A stretch of DNA of 14,344 nt from an uncultured Eubacteriales bacterium (GTDB taxonomy: Bacteria; Bacillota; Clostridia; Peptostreptococcales; Anaerovoracaceae). Below, one piece after another: positions 13,317 to 14,344 of this stretch (position 1 is the first letter of the stretch; each line of letters starts with the position of its first letter). Under the pieces are notes generated by a model. That model did not search any database and was not told where the DNA came from. It saw nothing but the letters and a program-made list of their open reading frames with translations. The position numbers and the translations under genes are program-made. Where the stretch lies: contig CADBSL010000196.1 of the NCBI GenBank assembly GCA_902797345.1, positions 1 to 14,344 on the forward strand. Reading direction: 5' to 3'.

Positions 13317-13373
13317 ATATTGCACATTTTCGGAGAGGTTCCATTCGCCTCTCTACGAAGGAGGTAACAACCA

Positions 13374-14344
13374 ATGGATAAGAAGAAGACATTTTATATT
13401 ACAACACCGATCTACTACCCCAGCTCCAACCTGCATATCGGGCATACTTACTGCACGGTGGCGGCGGATGCGATGGCCCGGTTCAAGCGGCTCCAGGGGT
13501 ACGATGTGATGTTCCTGACCGGCACCGATGAACACGGTCAGAAACTCCAGCGGATCGCCGACGAGAACGGCATGAAGCCCATCGAATACGTGGACAAAAT
13601 CGTTGCCGGCGTCAAAGACCTGTGGAAGACCATGGAGATCTCCTATGACGACTTCATCCGGACCACTGAGGAACGGCATGTGAAGCGGGTCCAGGACATC
13701 TTCATGAAAATGTATAAAAAAGGCGATATCTACAAGAGTGCTTACGAAGGGTGGTACTGTACTCCCTGCGAATCCTTCTGGACAGAGACCCAGCTGGTGG
13801 ACGGCAAGTGCCCTGACTGCGGACGTCCCGTGGAGAAGATGAAGGAGGAGGCCTACTTCTTCCAGATCTCCAAGTATCAGGACCGGCTGCTGGAGTTATT
13901 TGAGAATCACCCGGAATTCCTGGAGCCGGAATCCAGAAGAAACGAAATGATCAATTTCGTGAAGCAGGGCCTGGAGGATCTGTGTATTTCCCGGTCCACC
14001 TTTGACTGGGGGATCCCGGTGCCCATCGACGAAAAGCATGTGATCTACGTTTGGCTGGATGCGCTTTCCAACTACATCACCGCTCTGGGATACCCGGATG
14101 ATGATGAAAAATACAAGAAATACTGGCCGGCTGACATCCACCTGGTGGGGAAGGAGATCGTCCGTTTCCACACCATTATCTGGCCGGCGATGCTGATGTC
14201 CATCGAAGAACCCCTGCCGAAGAAAGTCTTCGGTCATGGCTGGATCCTGCTGGAAGGCGGGAAGATGTCCAAGTCCCGGGGCAACGTGGTGGATCCGGTG
14301 GTGCTGATCGAAAAATACGGCGTGGACGCTCTGAAGTATTTCCT
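13374..14344 (+). CDS. metG: Methionyl-tRNA synthetase, N-terminal part
   Basis: The reading frame is open to the window end (about 323 codons), so the gene is partial. It charges tRNA-Met with methionine in the cytoplasm. Class I synthetase signatures are present: the HIGH motif at LHIGHTY, FLTGTDEHGQ in the active site, a knuckle with CTPC and CPDCGRP suggesting the zinc-binding insertion, YVWLDALSNY, GKEIVRFHTI and the KMSKS loop near the window end. AAGGAGGT (13358-13365) lies 8 nt before the ATG at 13374. The gene has its own promoter beside the heptamer array. The C-terminal anticodon-binding region lies outside the window. Confidence 0.97.
   Translation, partial: MDKKKTFYITTPIYYPSSNLHIGHTYCTVAADAMARFKRLQGYDVMFLTGTDEHGQKLQRIADENGMKPIEYVDKIVAGVKDLWKTMEISYDDFIRTTEERHVKRVQDIFMKMYKKGDIYKSAYEGWYCTPCESFWTETQLVDGKCPDCGRPVEKMKEEAYFFQISKYQDRLLELFENHPEFLEPESRRNEMINFVKQGLEDLCISRSTFDWGIPVPIDEKHVIYVWLDALSNYITALGYPDDDEKYKKYWPADIHLVGKEIVRFHTIIWPAMLMSIEEPLPKKVFGHGWILLEGGKMSKSRGNVVDPVVLIEKYGVDALKYF

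Noticed and set aside
13306..13373. T-box or S-box riboswitch before metG
   Set aside because: The leader after the -10 box is only about 50 nt with one small hairpin, too short for either element, and the specific motifs are absent.
1..14344. tRNA, rRNA, transposase or prophage genes
   Set aside because: No cloverleaf, rRNA core sequence, transposase motif or phage structural gene was seen; the phage-type lysozyme domain is on a wall-anchored host-type protein.

Overview
The window looks like a chromosomal segment of a Gram-positive anaerobe of the Bacillota, probably class Clostridia. Supporting signs are GC-rich coding DNA with AT-rich promoters, strong AGGAGG-type ribosome binding sites, sigma-A-like -35/-10 boxes with 16-17 bp spacers, a lipobox lipoprotein, an SLH-domain wall protein, a YjiH-family membrane protein and a LytS-type sensor fused to a SpoIIE-like phosphatase. 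The exact genus cannot be read from the sequence.

Layout. 1-385 holds four phase-locked units of a 95-bp non-coding tandem repeat that runs in from the left. An alpha/beta-hydrolase gene (560-1315, +) follows with its own promoter. It converges on a membrane-anchored PP2C/SpoIIE-type phosphatase (1390-2745, -), and the two share a bidirectional terminator. The phosphatase promoter is back to back with that of a small lipoprotein (2926-3531, +). From 3694 comes a compact + strand cluster: class III PLP aminotransferase/aminomutase, class II aldolase, FGGY sugar kinase, GtrA-like membrane protein, a small unknown protein and a deoxyinosine/uracil-type DNA glycosylase, ending at a bidirectional terminator (about 9233-9262). 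The - strand gene at 9295-10683 encodes a secreted tail-lysozyme protein with SLH anchors. A divergent regulatory region (10684-11037) separates it from a YjiH/Gate membrane protein (11038-12408). A zinc-ribbon membrane protein (12516-13010) is followed by stacked terminators, a heptanucleotide repeat array and the start of metG (13374 to the window end).

How the genes work together. The first three genes of the 3694 cluster form a plausible catabolic cassette. A kinase phosphorylates a sugar-like substrate, a zinc-dependent aldolase cleaves it, and a PLP enzyme related to glutamate-1-semialdehyde aminomutase moves or removes an amino group. There are no tetrapyrrole genes nearby, so the PLP enzyme is unlikely to be HemL. 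No transporter or regulator is in the window and the substrate is unknown. This is the best candidate for an uncharacterised pathway here. The aldolase also carries a second, degenerate aldolase-like half.

The non-coding DNA is also notable: the 95-bp repeat with nested hairpins, a 13-unit heptamer array abutting the metG promoter, two copies of a quasi-palindromic 24-25 bp element, and inverted repeats sitting at predicted transcription starts.
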